Position numbers and translations under genes: made by a program. From Oxalobacteraceae bacterium OTU3CAMAD1 (GTDB lineage: Bacteria; Pseudomonadota; Gammaproteobacteria; Burkholderiales; Burkholderiaceae_D): DNA of 64,000 nt. This document shows, one piece after another, positions 25,163 to 35,320 of the stretch (position 1 is its first letter; each line of letters starts with the position of its first letter). The stretch is from contig CP099650.1 of assembly GCA_024123915.1 (NCBI GenBank), positions 4,402,001-4,466,000 on the forward strand. The letters run 5' to 3'. A model generated the notes under the pieces. That model was given only the letters and a program-made list of their open reading frames with translations, had not been told where the DNA came from and did no database searches.

Positions 25163-26431
25163 TTAATTCTCACCAGAGGCTTTGGCCTGGTCTTGATATA
25201 TCAATAAAGGTTTGGCGCCACTGGTGATCGTATTTTCATCGATAACCACTTTGGTGACATTGGTTTCATTTGGCAGCTCGTACATCGTGTCCAGCAAAGC
25301 GTGCTCCAGGATCGAACGCAGGCCGCGCGCGCCGGTCTTGCGGGCCAGCGCTTTCTTGGCGATGGCGTGCAGCGCGGCCGGACGAATCTCCAGCTCGGCG
25401 CCTTCCATGTCCAGCAGCTTCGAGTACTGTTTGACCAGCGCGTTCTTCGGCTCGATCAGGATCTGGATCAGCGCCTCTTCCGTCAGCTCCGACAGCGTGG
25501 CGACGACCGGCAGACGGCCGACCAGCTCGGGGATCAGGCCGAACTTGATCAGATCTTCCGGTTCCGCTTCCATCAGCACTTCGCTGGCGTTGCGTTCCTT
25601 CTTGCTCTTGACGCTGGCCGAGAAGCCGATGCCCGACTTTTCCGACCGGTTGGCGATGACCTTGGCCAGGCCGTCGAACGCGCCGCCGCAGATGAACATG
25701 ATGTTGGTGGTGTCGATCTGCACGAAGTCCTGGTTAGGATGCTTGCGCCCGCCTTGCGGCGGCACCGACGCCATCGTGCCCTCGATCAGTTTCAACAGCG
25801 CCTGCTGCACGCCCTCGCCCGACACGTCGCGCGTGATGGACGGGTTGTCGGACTTGCGCGAGATCTTGTCGATCTCATCGATATAGACGATGCCGCGTTG
25901 CGCTTTCTCAACGTCGTAGTTGCAGCTCTGCAACAGTTTCTGGATGATATTCTCAACATCCTCGCCCACATAGCCCGCTTCGGTCAACGTGGTGGCGTCG
26001 GCGATGACGAACGGCACGTTCAACATGCGCGCCAGGGTTTGCGCCAGCAGGGTCTTGCCAGAGCCGGTAGGACCGACCAGCAAGATGTTGCTCTTGGCCA
26101 GTTCGATGTCGTCTTTCTTGCCCAGGTGCTTCAGACGCTTGTAGTGGTTGTACACGGCCACCGACAGGATGCGCTTGGCGGTTTGCTGGCCGATGACGTA
26201 CTGGTCCAGCAAGTCCTTGATTTCATGCGGGGTTGGCAGGTCCGACTTGGCGCCGGCGACGGATTCGATGGCCGAGGTCTCGTCGCGGATGATGTCGTTG
26301 CACAGGTCGATGCATTCGTCGCAGATGAAGACCGACGGGCCGGCGATGAGTTTCTTTACCTCGTGCTGGCTCTTGCCGCAAAACGAGCAGTACAGTAATT
26401 TTTCGCCGCTGGAGGATTTTTTGTCTGACAT
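25163..26431 (-). CDS. clpX: ATP-dependent Clp protease ATP-binding subunit ClpX
   Basis: The 422-residue unfoldase that feeds tagged proteins to ClpP. An N-terminal four-cysteine zinc domain ([10 protein letters not shown]... [10 protein letters not shown], residues 14-47) binds adaptors. The AAA+ module has Walker [13 protein letters not shown], Walker [10 protein letters not shown] and the arginine-bearing sensor region near [11 protein letters not shown]. The IGF-type ClpP loop corresponds to [11 protein letters not shown]. It is downstream of clpP on the same strand, but a hairpin with a T-tract lies between, so the two may be partly uncoupled. Confidence 0.97.
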   Translation of the reverse strand: MSDKKSSSGEKLLYCSFCGKSQHEVKKLIAGPSVFICDECIDLCNDIIRDETSAIESVAGAKSDLPTPHEIKDLLDQYVIGQQTAKRILSVAVYNHYKRLKHLGKKDDIELAKSNILLVGPTGSGKTLLAQTLARMLNVPFVIADATTLTEAGYVGEDVENIIQKLLQSCNYDVEKAQRGIVYIDEIDKISRKSDNPSITRDVSGEGVQQALLKLIEGTMASVPPQGGRKHPNQDFVQIDTTNIMFICGGAFDGLAKVIANRSEKSGIGFSASVKSKKERNASEVLMEAEPEDLIKFGLIPELVGRLPVVATLSELTEEALIQILIEPKNALVKQYSKLLDMEGAELEIRPAALHAIAKKALARKTGARGLRSILEHALLDTMYELPNETNVTKVVIDENTITSGAKPLLIYQDQAKASGEN

Positions 26432-26523
26432 GGGGCAGTTTTCTTTGAGTTACAGAATGGCTTTGCTGTTGCAGCATGTGTGGCGTTCCGGAAAAGTCCG
26501 CCTACCACTACATGCTACCCGAA

Positions 26524-26566
26524 ATAAAAACGAAACGCCCGAACGATTGATCGCCCGGGCGCGTTT
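26524..26566 (-). terminator. Hairpin with T-tract between clpP and clpX
   Basis: On the minus strand CGCCCG..CGGGCG, with a further inner pairing GCGAT/ATCGT, is followed by TTTCGTTTTTATTT. It could end or attenuate the tig-clpP transcript before clpX. Confidence 0.65.
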
Positions 26567-26603
26567 TACAGCAATACTCCGCAGCAATGCTGCGATGAAA
26601 GCA

Positions 26604-27230
26604 TCAAGCCCGGTTGGACAACATTTTGTCGATCAATCCGTACTCTACAGCCTCTTCCGCCGACATGAAACGATCACGATCGGTGTCTTTGGCGATCTGC
26701 TCGACGGTTTGGCCGGTGCGTTCGGCCATGATGGCGTTCAGACGATGACGCAGATACAAGATTTCCTTGGCCTGGATCTCGATGTCGGACGCCATGCCTT
26801 GCGAGCCGCCCGAAGGCTGGTGAATCATGATGCGCGAGTTCGGCAGCGAGAAGCGCTTGCCCTTGGCGCCGGCGGCCAGCAGGAAGGCGCCCATCGAGGC
26901 GGCCATGCCGGTGCACAACGTCGAGACGTCGGGCTTGATGAACTGCATCGTATCGAAGATCGCCAGACCGGCCGAGACCGAACCGCCGGGGGAATTGATG
27001 TACAGCGAGATATCCTTGTCCGGATTTTCGCTTTCCAGGAACAACAGCTGGGCGACCACCAGGTTCGCCATCTGGTCGTTGACGGGACCGACCATGAAGA
27101 TGATGCGTTCCTTGAGCAGGCGCGAGTAGATATCGTACGAACGCTCGCCGCGACCGCTTTGTTCGACCACCATCGGCACCAGGCCGAGCATTTCAGTGTC
27201 CAGCGCCGGATTACGGTTAAAACCAGTCAT
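26604..27230 (-). CDS. clpP: ATP-dependent Clp protease proteolytic subunit ClpP
   Basis: A 208-residue serine peptidase that forms the double-ring chamber. The nucleophile Ser lies in [11 protein letters not shown], the His in [11 protein letters not shown] and the Asp further on near DRDRF. The N-terminal stretch contains the usual processing region before [27 protein letters not shown] strong AAGGAAA precedes the ATG. It partners ClpX, encoded next. Confidence 0.98.
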   Translation of the reverse strand: MTGFNRNPALDTEMLGLVPMVVEQSGRGERSYDIYSRLLKERIIFMVGPVNDQMANLVVAQLLFLESENPDKDISLYINSPGGSVSAGLAIFDTMQFIKPDVSTLCTGMAASMGAFLLAAGAKGKRFSLPNSRIMIHQPSGGSQGMASDIEIQAKEILYLRHRLNAIMAERTGQTVEQIAKDTDRDRFMSAEEAVEYGLIDKMLSNRA

Positions 27231-27327
27231 TCTATTTCCTTGTGAAGCAGCTAGGCCGGAGTGAAGATATTACTACAAATCGTTACAGCAAACTTGTCAG
27301 CTAAATTATCACTTCGGCCGTGCTGAA

Positions 27328-28677
27328 TTACGCTTGAGCGTTGCTTCCCATCAGTTCGTCAAAGGCCACAACCTTGGACGACGTCTTCGACAGGCCCAGG
27401 ACGTAGTTGACGACGTTTTCTTCCAATACAAGAGCTTCCACCTCGGCCAGACGGCGACGATCGCTGTAGTAGTACTTCAGCACTTCGCGCGGGTCTTCGT
27501 AGCTCTGGGCGAAGTCTTCGACTTGCGCTTTGACCTGCTCAGGCTGGGCTTGCAGCTTGTTCTCGCCGACCAGTTGCGACAGGATCAGGCCCAGGCGTAC
27601 GCGACGCTCGGCTTTTTCCGCGAACAGTTCTTGCGGGAATGGCACGTCCTTGACGTTCATGCCGCGCTGTTCCATGTCCTGGCGGGTCATTTCGGCCAGG
27701 CGCTCGCTGTCCTGGGCGATCAGCGACTGCGGCACGTCCAGGGTGGCGGTTTTCACCAGCGCATCCATGACGGCTTCCTTGTTGCGGGCTTTGACACGGC
27801 CGGCGACTTCGCGTTCCAGGTTGACTTTGATGTCTTCGCGCATTTTGGCGACGTCGCCATCGGCCACGCCCAGCGATTTGGCGAATTCGGCATCGACTTC
27901 CGGCAGGTGCGCCCATTCCAGCTTTTTCAGGGTGATGGTGAACGACGCGGTTTTGCCGGCGACGTCTTTACCATGGTAGTCCTCTGGGAAAGCCAGCGGG
28001 AAGGTCTTGGCTTCGCCGACCTTCAGGCCGACGGTCGCGGCTTCGAATTCCGGCAGCATGCGGCCTTCGCCGAGCACGAACGGGTAGTCTTCAGCTTTGC
28101 CACCTGGGAACTCAACGCCGTCGATCGAGCCGACGAAGTCGACGGTCACGCGGTCGCCATTGGCAGCAACCGGCTCGCCGCCGTCGCCGTGTTCGCCGGC
28201 TTCGCCGGCTTCGCCTTTGGTGTGGAAGTGCACGCGCTGTTTGCGCAGGATTTCAATGGTCTTGTCGATCTCGGCTTCCGAGACGTCGGCCTTGACGGTT
28301 TCGATTTCCACCGTGGTCAGGTCGCCAACGACGACTTCCGGGTAGACTTCGAACGTCGCGTCGAAGGTCAGCACGCCTTCTGGCGAGTCTTCCTTCGGCT
28401 GGATGTTCGGGTAGCCAGCTACGCGCAGCTGGGCTTCGTTTGCGGCGTCGTTGAAAGCGCGGCCAACTTTGTCGTTCAACACTTCGGTCTCGATCTGATA
28501 ACCGTACTGTGCTGCGACCATTTTCAGAGGAACTTTACCCGGACGGAAGCCTGGTGCCTTAGCCGTTTTGGCTTGCACTTTCAGGCGCTTCTCAACTTCG
28601 CTGCGGACTTCGGTCAGCGGGAAGGAGATCGTGATACGACGTTCGAGTTTGCCCAAGGTTTCGACTGCAGTTGCCAT
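27328..28677 (-). CDS. tig: Trigger factor, ribosome-associated chaperone and prolyl isomerase
   Basis: A 449-residue chaperone that docks at the ribosome exit. The N-terminal domain carries the ribosome signature GFRPGKVP (residues about 41-48), followed by the FKBP-type isomerase domain (about 155-245, [27 protein letters not shown]) and the helical C-terminal chaperone arms. An acidic Gly/Glu-rich loop ([15 protein letters not shown]) precedes the FKBP domain and is longer than in E. coli. The ATG at 28677 ([14 protein letters not shown]) was chosen over a start five codons upstream because it matches the family N-terminus. Confidence 0.96.
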   Translation of the reverse strand: MATAVETLGKLERRITISFPLTEVRSEVEKRLKVQAKTAKAPGFRPGKVPLKMVAAQYGYQIETEVLNDKVGRAFNDAANEAQLRVAGYPNIQPKEDSPEGVLTFDATFEVYPEVVVGDLTTVEIETVKADVSEAEIDKTIEILRKQRVHFHTKGEAGEAGEHGDGGEPVAANGDRVTVDFVGSIDGVEFPGGKAEDYPFVLGEGRMLPEFEAATVGLKVGEAKTFPLAFPEDYHGKDVAGKTASFTITLKKLEWAHLPEVDAEFAKSLGVADGDVAKMREDIKVNLEREVAGRVKARNKEAVMDALVKTATLDVPQSLIAQDSERLAEMTRQDMEQRGMNVKDVPFPQELFAEKAERRVRLGLILSQLVGENKLQAQPEQVKAQVEDFAQSYEDPREVLKYYYSDRRRLAEVEALVLEENVVNYVLGLSKTSSKVVAFDELMGSNAQA

Positions 28678-28709
28678 GTAAAAATCGTCCAAAAAAATAG
28701 TGATACAGT

Positions 28710-28796
28710 TGGTGCGAGGAGGGGGACTCGAACCCCCACACCATTGCTGGCGTCAGGACCTAAACCTGGTGCGTCTACCAATTTCGCCATCCTCGC
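28710..28796 (-). tRNA. tRNA-Leu (anticodon TAG)
   Basis: An 87-nt class II tRNA on the minus strand: GCGAGGATGGCGAAATTGG, anticodon loop TTTAGGT, a long variable arm, GGTTCGAGTCC and encoded CCA. It lies 33 nt upstream of the tig start. Confidence 0.97.
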
Positions 28797-28974
28797 GGCA
28801 TGTTTGCACAAAAGCAAAGGGCGACTCGTAAGTGAAAACGGTCGCCCTGGCCCCACTATTCTCCGTGGGAGCTTTCAACTTCAACGCGGTATTCTAACGG
28901 GTTTTTTAGCGAAATGTGGTGATTTTTAAACTAAGCAAGGTATTCGGCTGTTTTTCGTCCATTTTTGCCTATTT

Positions 28975-29037
28975 AACCCGCAAAGCGGCCGGTTTTGGGG
29001 TCGTACCCCTAAGGGTACGACCCCGCCGTCAATGGGT
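28975..29037. repeat. Compound palindrome family A, copy 3 (variant core)
   Basis: Left arm AACCCGCA (28975), core GGGGTCGTACCCC / GGGTACGACCCC (28997-29024), and a partial right arm TGGGTT. The right arm overlaps the last codons and stop of the RND transporter gene. Confidence 0.75.
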
Positions 29038-32000
29038 TTTAACAGCGTCGCCGGTCGGCTTCTTAACGCGGAACCACGCCGCATAAAGCGCCGGCAGGAA
29101 CAATAAGGTCAGCGCGGTCGCCACGATCAGGCCGCCCATGATCGCCACCGCCATCGGCCCCCAGAATACGGAACGCGACAACGGTATCATCGCCAGCGCG
29201 GCCGCCGCCGCCGTCAGGATGATCGGACGGCAACGACGCACCGCCGATTCGACGATCGCCGTCCACGGATCGTGGCCGGCCTTGATGTCCTGCTCGATCT
29301 GATCGACCAGGATCACCGAGTTGCGAATGATCATGCCGAACAGCGCGATGATGCCCAGGTTGGCGACAAAGCCCAGCGGACGGCCCAGCAACAGCAGCGC
29401 CATCGCCGCCCCGGCCACGCCCAGCGGACCGGTCAGGAACACCAGCAACGCCCGCGAGAAACTGTGCAGCTGCAGCATCAGCAAGGTGAAGATGATGAAG
29501 ATCGCCAGCGGCAGGTTGGCCGCGATCGACGCCTCGGCCGAGCCGCTGTCGGCCGCCGCGCCCTTGACGGTGATTTTGTAGCCGGCCGGCAGCGCGTCGC
29601 GCAGCGCCTTCAACTTCGGATCGATCTGTCCGGACACGGTCGGTCCCTGGATGTGGTCGCCGACGTCAGCCTGGACGGTGATCGCCCATTCGCGCCCTTC
29701 CCGCCACACCACACCCGGCTCCCACACGAAGTGCGCGCGCGCCAGCTGGCTGATCGTCACGAACTTGCCGCTCGCGGTCGGGATATTCGTATCGTTCAGG
29801 ATCGAGATCGTGTTGCGCTCGTCGATGGGCTGGCGGATCTGGATGTCTACCAGCTTGATGTCCTCGCGGAACTGGCCGACGGTGGTACCGGACAGAATCG
29901 TGTTGGCCGCGCGCATGACCGTCTGGGAAGTCACGCCAACGGCACGCATCTTGTCCTGATCCAGGTCCAAACGCAGCACCTTGATCGATTCGTTCCAGTT
30001 GTCGTTGACGCCCAGCGTGTTCGGGTTGTCACGCATGATGTCCTTGACCTGGTCGGCGATGGCGCGCACTTTCGCCACTTCCGTGCCCGTCACGCGGAAC
30101 TGCACCGGATACGGCACCGGCGGACCATTCGGCAACAGCTTGACCCTGCCGCGCACCTCGGGGAAATCGACCTTGAAGACATCGACGATCTTCTGGCGCA
30201 ATTCGGCGCGGGCCTTCAAATCCTTGGGCAACACGACGATCTGCGAGACGTTGGTTTGCGGGAAAATCTGGTCCAGCGGCAGATAGAAGCGCGGGCTGCC
30301 GGTGCCGACATAGCTGGTCACGCTGACCACGCCGGGCTGTTTGCGGATGAACGCCTCGAACTTCTTGACCTGCGCCTCGTTGGCCGCGAAGGTCGTCCCC
30401 TCCGGCGTCCACATCTCGACCATCAGTTCGGGACGGCTGGAATCCGGGAAGAACTGCTTCTCGATGAAATTAAAGCCGTACACGCCCAGCGCGAACACCG
30501 CCAGCGACAGCACAATCGTCGTTTTGCGGAACTCGACGCACCAGTTGACCACCGCGCGGAAGCGGCGGAAGCCGGGCGTGTCGAACAGGTCGTGCTCGCT
30601 CGCGCCATCGGCGTGCGGCTTGACCTTCAGCAAGATATAGCCGAGGTAAGGCGTGAACGTCACGGCCACCACCCACGAAATGATCAGCGCCAGCGCGTTG
30701 ACCGAGAACAGCGAGAACGTGTACTCGCCGGCGGCCGACTTGGCCAGGCCGATCGGCAGGAAGCCGGCCACGGTGATCAGGGTGCCGGTCAGCATCGGGA
30801 TCGCGGTCGAGGTGTAGGCGAAGGTGGCCGCGTCGAAGCGCGACATGCCCTCCTCCATCTTGCGCACCATCATTTCGACCGCGATGATGGCGTCGTCCAC
30901 CAGCAGGCCCAGCGCGATGATCAGCGCGCCCAGCGAGATCTTGTGCAGGTCGATGTCGAGCATGCGCATGAACAGGAAGGTCACGGCCAGCACCAGCGGA
31001 ATGCTCAGCGCCACCACCAGGCCCGGACGGATGTCCAGGCGGAATGGCTTGGTGTGCAGGCCGAGCGCGACGAAACTGACGGCCAGCACGATCAGCACCG
31101 CTTCGATCAGTGTATGGACGAACTCGCCCACGGACGCCTTGACCGCCTCGGGCTGGTCGGAAACGCGCTCGAGCTCGATACCGACGGGCAGCTTGGCCTT
31201 CATCTCGGCCACGGTTTTCTCCATGTGCTTGCCGAGTTCGATGATATTGCCGCCCTTCTCCATCGACACGCCCAGGCCGATCACTTCCTTGCCGTTAAAG
31301 CGCATCTTGTCGCCCGGCGGGTCCTGGTACTGGCGCTTGATGGTGGCGAAGTCGCCCAGGCGGAACGTGGTGCCGTTGGCGCGCAGTTCCAGCTCTTCCA
31401 GGTCCTTGACGGTTTTCAGCGCGCCGGTGACGCGCACCTGCAGGTTGTCGGTCGGCGTGACCAGCACGCCGGTCGACTCGACGCTGTTCTGCGTGGCGAT
31501 CTGGTTGGCGATGGTCTCGATCGGGATGCCCAGCTGGGAAAACTTCTTGTGCGAGAACTCGATGTTGATCTTCTCGTCCTGCACGCCGAACAGCTCGACC
31601 TTGGACACCATTTTCACGCCCAGCAACTGCTGGCGCACGAAATCGGCGTAGTCCTTCATCTCGGCATAGGTGAAACCGTCGCCCGACAGCGCGAAGATCG
31701 ACCCGTAGGTATCGCCGAACTCGTCGTTGAAGAACGGCCCCTGCACACCCGGCGGCAAGGTGCCGCGCATGTCGCCGATCTTCTTGCGCACCTGGTACCA
31801 GGACTGCGCGACCTCTTTCGGCGGCGTCGATTCGAGCAGCTTGAGGATGATCAGGGTCTCGCCCGGCTTCGAATAGCTGCTGATCTCATCGATGCCTGGT
31901 GTTTCCTGCAACTTCTTTTCCAGCTTGTCGGTGACCTGCTCGGCCACCTGCAGCGCGGTCGCGCCCGGCCAGTTGGCGCGCACCACCATCGCCCGGAAGG

Positions 32001-32130
32001 TGAACGGCGGGTCCTCGTCCTGGCCCAGGTTGCTATAACTGAGGGCGCCGCCGATGAGCAGCACCGCGATCAGATAGCGGGTCAGCGGGATATGTTCGAG
32101 CGCCCAGCGTGAGAGGTTGAAGCCATTCAT
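29029..32130 (-). CDS. RND efflux transporter, inner-membrane permease
   Basis: A 1033-residue permease of the AcrB/HAE-type resistance-nodulation-division superfamily, driving proton-coupled export. It shows the typical N-terminal helix (ALEHIPLTRYLIAVLLIGGAL), two large periplasmic loops (about 30-335 and 560-860), and 12 membrane helices. The proton-relay segment in helix 4 is GLLVDDAIIAVE, with a paired Asp. It overlaps its adaptor gene by 4 nt, so the two form an operon. No outer-membrane factor gene is present, so a TolC-like channel must be encoded elsewhere. The substrate is unknown. Confidence 0.94.
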   Translation of the reverse strand: MNGFNLSRWALEHIPLTRYLIAVLLIGGALSYSNLGQDEDPPFTFRAMVVRANWPGATALQVAEQVTDKLEKKLQETPGIDEISSYSKPGETLIILKLLESTPPKEVAQSWYQVRKKIGDMRGTLPPGVQGPFFNDEFGDTYGSIFALSGDGFTYAEMKDYADFVRQQLLGVKMVSKVELFGVQDEKINIEFSHKKFSQLGIPIETIANQIATQNSVESTGVLVTPTDNLQVRVTGALKTVKDLEELELRANGTTFRLGDFATIKRQYQDPPGDKMRFNGKEVIGLGVSMEKGGNIIELGKHMEKTVAEMKAKLPVGIELERVSDQPEAVKASVGEFVHTLIEAVLIVLAVSFVALGLHTKPFRLDIRPGLVVALSIPLVLAVTFLFMRMLDIDLHKISLGALIIALGLLVDDAIIAVEMMVRKMEEGMSRFDAATFAYTSTAIPMLTGTLITVAGFLPIGLAKSAAGEYTFSLFSVNALALIISWVVAVTFTPYLGYILLKVKPHADGASEHDLFDTPGFRRFRAVVNWCVEFRKTTIVLSLAVFALGVYGFNFIEKQFFPDSSRPELMVEMWTPEGTTFAANEAQVKKFEAFIRKQPGVVSVTSYVGTGSPRFYLPLDQIFPQTNVSQIVVLPKDLKARAELRQKIVDVFKVDFPEVRGRVKLLPNGPPVPYPVQFRVTGTEVAKVRAIADQVKDIMRDNPNTLGVNDNWNESIKVLRLDLDQDKMRAVGVTSQTVMRAANTILSGTTVGQFREDIKLVDIQIRQPIDERNTISILNDTNIPTASGKFVTISQLARAHFVWEPGVVWREGREWAITVQADVGDHIQGPTVSGQIDPKLKALRDALPAGYKITVKGAAADSGSAEASIAANLPLAIFIIFTLLMLQLHSFSRALLVFLTGPLGVAGAAMALLLLGRPLGFVANLGIIALFGMIIRNSVILVDQIEQDIKAGHDPWTAIVESAVRRCRPIILTAAAAALAMIPLSRSVFWGPMAVAIMGGLIVATALTLLFLPALYAAWFRVKKPTGDAVKTH

Positions 32131-33284
32131 TTGGCGACCCCGGCCGCAGGCGCCGCAGGAGTGGCCGGCGCTGCCTGCGCCGGTGCCGCCAGTGGCACGT
32201 CGTTACCGAGGATCTTAACTTTCTGGCCCGGCTTGAGCAGATGCACGCCCGCCGTGACGATGGTCTGGCCGGGCTTGACGCCGCTCCCGAGGATCAAGTC
32301 GTTGCCGGCCGCGCCGGTGACCGTGACCGGCACCAGCTTGGCGACACCGCCCTCCACCACCCAGACCGAGGTCACCGATTTCTCGTTGAACAAGGCCGTC
32401 AGCGGCACCTTGATCTGTGGCGTCTCCGTCTTCGACGCGAACCGCACCACCGCCGTCATGCCCAGCTTGGCTTCGGCCAGACTGTCGGGAATCGTCACCT
32501 TGGCGGTGTAGGTGCGGGTGGCGGGATCGGCCACCGGCGAAATCTCGCGGATCTTGCCGATCACCGTTTTGCTCGGATCGGCCCACAGCCGCACATGCAC
32601 GTCCGAAATCTTGCGCAGGATATCGACCTTATCCTCCGGCAAGCCGATGACGATCTCCTTCTCGCCGGACTTGGCCACGCGCACCACCTCGGTGCCGGGT
32701 TGGACCACCTGGCCCGCCTCGGCCGACACCGCCGTCACGACGCCGTCGACATCGGACACCAGCGCCGCATAGCCGGCCTGGTTCGATTGTCCGCGATAGG
32801 CCGCCTGGGACGCCTCGACATTGGACTGCGCGGACTTGAAGGTGGACTCCTTCTCGTCGAGCACCGCCTGGCTGACGAAATTCTTGGCGCGCAGCTCCTG
32901 GTAGCGTTTCAGCTCGGCCTTGGCCAGGTCGCGGCTGGTTTCAGCGGAACGCAGCGCGGCCAGCGACTGGGCCTGCGATAATTTCAAATCCTGCGGATCG
33001 AGCTGCATCAGCACCTGGCCCTTCTTGACCAAGGTGCCGACATCGACCTTGCGGCTGACGATCTTGCCGGCGACGCGGAAGCCCAGGCGCGACTCGACGC
33101 GGGCGCGCACCTCGCCGGAGAACTCGGCGTTGACATCGACGTCGCTGCTGCTCAGGACGATGGCGCGCACGGGACGGATATCTTCGGTTTTCTCGACGGG
33201 CTTGGAGCAGGCGGCCAGGGTGGCGGCCATCAGCAACGCAATTAATAATGGGGAAATCTGACGCGGAATTTTGGGGGCGACCAC
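32127..33284 (-). CDS. RND efflux periplasmic adaptor lipoprotein (HlyD/AcrA type)
   Basis: The membrane-fusion partner of the downstream permease. It has a lipoprotein signal ending in LAAC, a lipoyl-type hairpin domain (RVAGKIVSRKVDVGTLVKKGQVL), a coiled hairpin (about residues 95-165), a second lipoyl half (DGVVTAVSAEAGQVV) and a beta-barrel. The C-terminus is Ala/Pro-rich. I chose the GTG at 33284 because AAGGAA lies about 6 nt upstream; a further GTG 13 codons earlier lacks one. The divergent space to hpnC holds a direct repeat that may be an operator. Confidence 0.92.
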   Translation of the reverse strand: MVAPKIPRQISPLLIALLMAATLAACSKPVEKTEDIRPVRAIVLSSSDVDVNAEFSGEVRARVESRLGFRVAGKIVSRKVDVGTLVKKGQVLMQLDPQDLKLSQAQSLAALRSAETSRDLAKAELKRYQELRAKNFVSQAVLDEKESTFKSAQSNVEASQAAYRGQSNQAGYAALVSDVDGVVTAVSAEAGQVVQPGTEVVRVAKSGEKEIVIGLPEDKVDILRKISDVHVRLWADPSKTVIGKIREISPVADPATRTYTAKVTIPDSLAEAKLGMTAVVRFASKTETPQIKVPLTALFNEKSVTSVWVVEGGVAKLVPVTVTGAAGNDLILGSGVKPGQTIVTAGVHLLKPGQKVKILGNDVPLAAPAQAAPATPAAPAAGVAK

Positions 33285-33344
33285 AGTACTTTCCTTTTCC
33301 TTGCTCTGGAGGGTAGTTGGCACTACTATTACGGGTTGGAAATA

Positions 33345-33410
33345 AATGACTTTCCGTTAATTAATTATAAGCCGAGCAAATCCGTTTGCAAATGACTTTT
33401 GCGTCATTAA
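33345..33410. promoter_or_regulatory. Two similar motifs between the efflux operon and hpnC
   Basis: AATGACTTTCCGTTAAT (from 33345) and AATGACTTTTGCGTCATTAAT (from 33391) are near-copies 46 bp apart. The second contains the inverted repeat AATGAC-N6-GTCATT. Location between divergent genes suggests a regulator site. No TetR or LysR gene is nearby. Confidence 0.35.
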
Positions 33411-33440
33411 TCTAAAAATATTGCTTTAGGCTGGGTGTGT

Positions 33441-34283
33441 ATGTCAGTTGATCACTACGAGAATTTCCCCGTTGCTTCCATTTTGTTACCAAGTCGTCTA
33501 CGTCCAGCGGTCGAAGCCATCTATGCCTTCGCCCGCAGCGCCGACGATATCGCCGACGAGGGCGACGCCACGCCGGAGGAACGGCTGGCCGCCCTGAGCG
33601 CCTACGAAGCCGCGCTCGACCGCATCGCCGCCGGCGACAGCGGCCACGCGCCGATGTTCGAGCGGCTGGCGCAAGTGGTGCGCGAGTACGGGCTGCCGCT
33701 CAAGCCGATGTACGAGTTGCTGTCGGCCTTCAAGCAGGATGTGGTGGTCAGCCGCTACCAGACTTATGAGGCGGTGCTGGACTATTGCTCGCGGTCGGCC
33801 AATCCGGTCGGCCACCTGATGCTGCATTTATATGGCGCCGCCGACGAGCAGAACCTGCGCGACTCGGACGCGATCTGCAGCGCCCTACAGCTGATCAATT
33901 TTTTGCAGGACGTGGCGATCGACCTGCACAAGGAGCGCATTTATATTCCGCTGGAGGACCTGAACCGCTACGCCATCCTGCCGGGAGCGTTGGACCAGGC
34001 CAGCGCCCGCCCCCGCTGGCGCTCGATGATGAAGTTCGAGGTCGATCGCGCGCGCGCCCTGATGCTGAGCGGCGCGCCGCTGGCACTGCGGTTGAAGGGA
34101 CGGATCGGCTTCGAGCTGCGGATGATGGTGCAAGGCGGCCTGCGTATCCTCGACGCCATCGAAGAGGCGGAATACGATGTCTTCCTGCATCGTCCGAAGC
34201 TGACGAAACGGGATTGGCTGAGCGTGTTCTGGGCGTCGGTGCGCATGAAACGGCAACTGAAACGGGTGCTGAGCGCGGCATAA
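33441..34283 (+). CDS. hpnC: Squalene synthase-like protein HpnC
   Basis: A trans-isoprenyl transferase-type enzyme of about 280 residues. In the three-step HpnCDE route HpnC turns presqualene diphosphate into hydroxysqualene. The aspartate-rich segments are present: RSADDIADEGD near residue 35 and QLINFLQDVAIDLHKERIYIP near 155. The ATG at 33441 (MSVDHYENFPVASILLP) matches the family N-terminus. In many relatives hpnC is directly followed by hpnD and hpnE; here those genes lie 7.9 kb downstream on the same strand. Confidence 0.92.
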   Translation: MSVDHYENFPVASILLPSRLRPAVEAIYAFARSADDIADEGDATPEERLAALSAYEAALDRIAAGDSGHAPMFERLAQVVREYGLPLKPMYELLSAFKQDVVVSRYQTYEAVLDYCSRSANPVGHLMLHLYGAADEQNLRDSDAICSALQLINFLQDVAIDLHKERIYIPLEDLNRYAILPGALDQASARPRWRSMMKFEVDRARALMLSGAPLALRLKGRIGFELRMMVQGGLRILDAIEEAEYDVFLHRPKLTKRDWLSVFWASVRMKRQLKRVLSAA

Positions 34284-34367
34284 ACGCTGCGGGCCGCCCG
34301 TGCTTGCCAGAAGGATAACAGTGCTTCTATACTGCGTTTTGACCTCAAGTTGAGAAAGCCAGCACAG

Positions 34368-34859
34368 ATGCCTCTACCACCAGACCCCGCCGCGCCGGCC
34401 GATTTCGATTTCATCATCGGCGATTGGCGCGTCGAACACCATCGCCTCAATGCGCGCATGTGCGGTTGCGCCGAATGGACGGATTTCGAAGGGCTATCCT
34501 CGACGAGCAAGATACTTGGCGGCTTCGGGAATCTGGAAGACAACATCCTGCACTTCCCCGAAGGCTCGGTACGCGCGGTGGCGATGCGTTCGTATTGCCG
34601 CGAAACCGGGGAGTGGTCGATCTGGTGGCTGGACGGCCGCAATCCCACGCAACTCGATACGCCCGTGGTGGGCAAGTTCGACGACCACATCGGCTTATTC
34701 TTCGCCGACGATATGCTGGACGGGAAAGCGATCAAGGTCCGCTTTACCTGGACCGCGACGCCGGGCGAAAATCCGCGCTGGGAACAAGCATTTTCGAACG
34801 ACGCCGGGCGCACCTGGGAAACCAATTGGAAGATGGAGTTCTTCAGGATAGGCTCGTAG
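34368..34859 (+). CDS. DUF1579-like protein of unknown function
   Basis: A 163-residue protein without a signal peptide. The opening DFDFIIGDWRVEHHRL resembles the start of DUF1579-type proteins, which form a small lipocalin-like beta-barrel. Further features are the Trp-rich strands EWSIWWLDGRNPTQ and NPRWEQAFSNDAGRTWETNW. Function unknown. It is 12 nt before the DUF2200 gene and probably in one transcript with it. An upstream TTG in frame is a less likely start. Confidence 0.7.
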   Translation: MPLPPDPAAPADFDFIIGDWRVEHHRLNARMCGCAEWTDFEGLSSTSKILGGFGNLEDNILHFPEGSVRAVAMRSYCRETGEWSIWWLDGRNPTQLDTPVVGKFDDHIGLFFADDMLDGKAIKVRFTWTATPGENPRWEQAFSNDAGRTWETNWKMEFFRIGS

Positions 34860-34871
34860 AGGAGAACAGCC

Positions 34872-35222
34872 ATGTCCACACATCGAATTTTCACAATGCC
34901 GTTCTCGAAGGTTTACCCGATGTACGTCCAAAAGGCGGAGCGGAAAAACCGGACCAAGGACGAAGTCGACCAGATTATTTGCTGGCTGACGGGTTATGAA
35001 AAGCCGGAACTGGATCGGCAGCTAGAACAGGAAAGCGATTTCCAGACATTCTTTGCCAACGCCCCGGCACTGCACCCGAACGTCTCGCTCATCAAAGGAG
35101 TGGTCTGCGGCGTCCGGGTGGAGGACGTCGAGGACCCGCTGATGCAAAAGATCCGCTATCTGGACAAGCTGGTCGACGAGCTGGCCAAAGGAAAGCCGAT
35201 GACAAAAATACTGCGGGAATAA
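34872..35222 (+). CDS. DUF2200 family protein
   Basis: A 116-residue conserved protein of unknown function. The segments [24 protein letters not shown] and [35 protein letters not shown] fit DUF2200. GGAGA precedes the ATG by about 6 nt. Such genes are widespread in soil bacteria as accessory genes. Confidence 0.85.
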   Translation: MSTHRIFTMPFSKVYPMYVQKAERKNRTKDEVDQIICWLTGYEKPELDRQLEQESDFQTFFANAPALHPNVSLIKGVVCGVRVEDVEDPLMQKIRYLDKLVDELAKGKPMTKILRE

Positions 35223-35320
35223 ACAAAACTCGCTGCGGGGTCAAGTCTGTCATTCGGACATGAGCTCGACTATCGCTGGACATGCTCCTGATTCGCGGCA
35301 CGTAGAACAAGAACGGAAAA

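Noticed and set aside
28816..28848. GGGCGAC/GTCGCCC hairpin upstream of tRNA-Leu as a terminator
   Set aside because: The stem is only 7 bp with a 15-nt loop and no adequate T-tract; it may be leader structure, but it is not callable.
29272..32112. Plus-strand open frame of 946 codons
   Set aside because: Antisense of the RND permease; His/Gln/Asp-rich shadow without any family motif.
35223..35320. Fragment of a mobile element suspected between the DUF2200 and phosphatase genes
   Set aside because: The sequence looks like intergenic debris (TGTCATTCGGACA), but no transposase fragment or terminal repeats can be shown.
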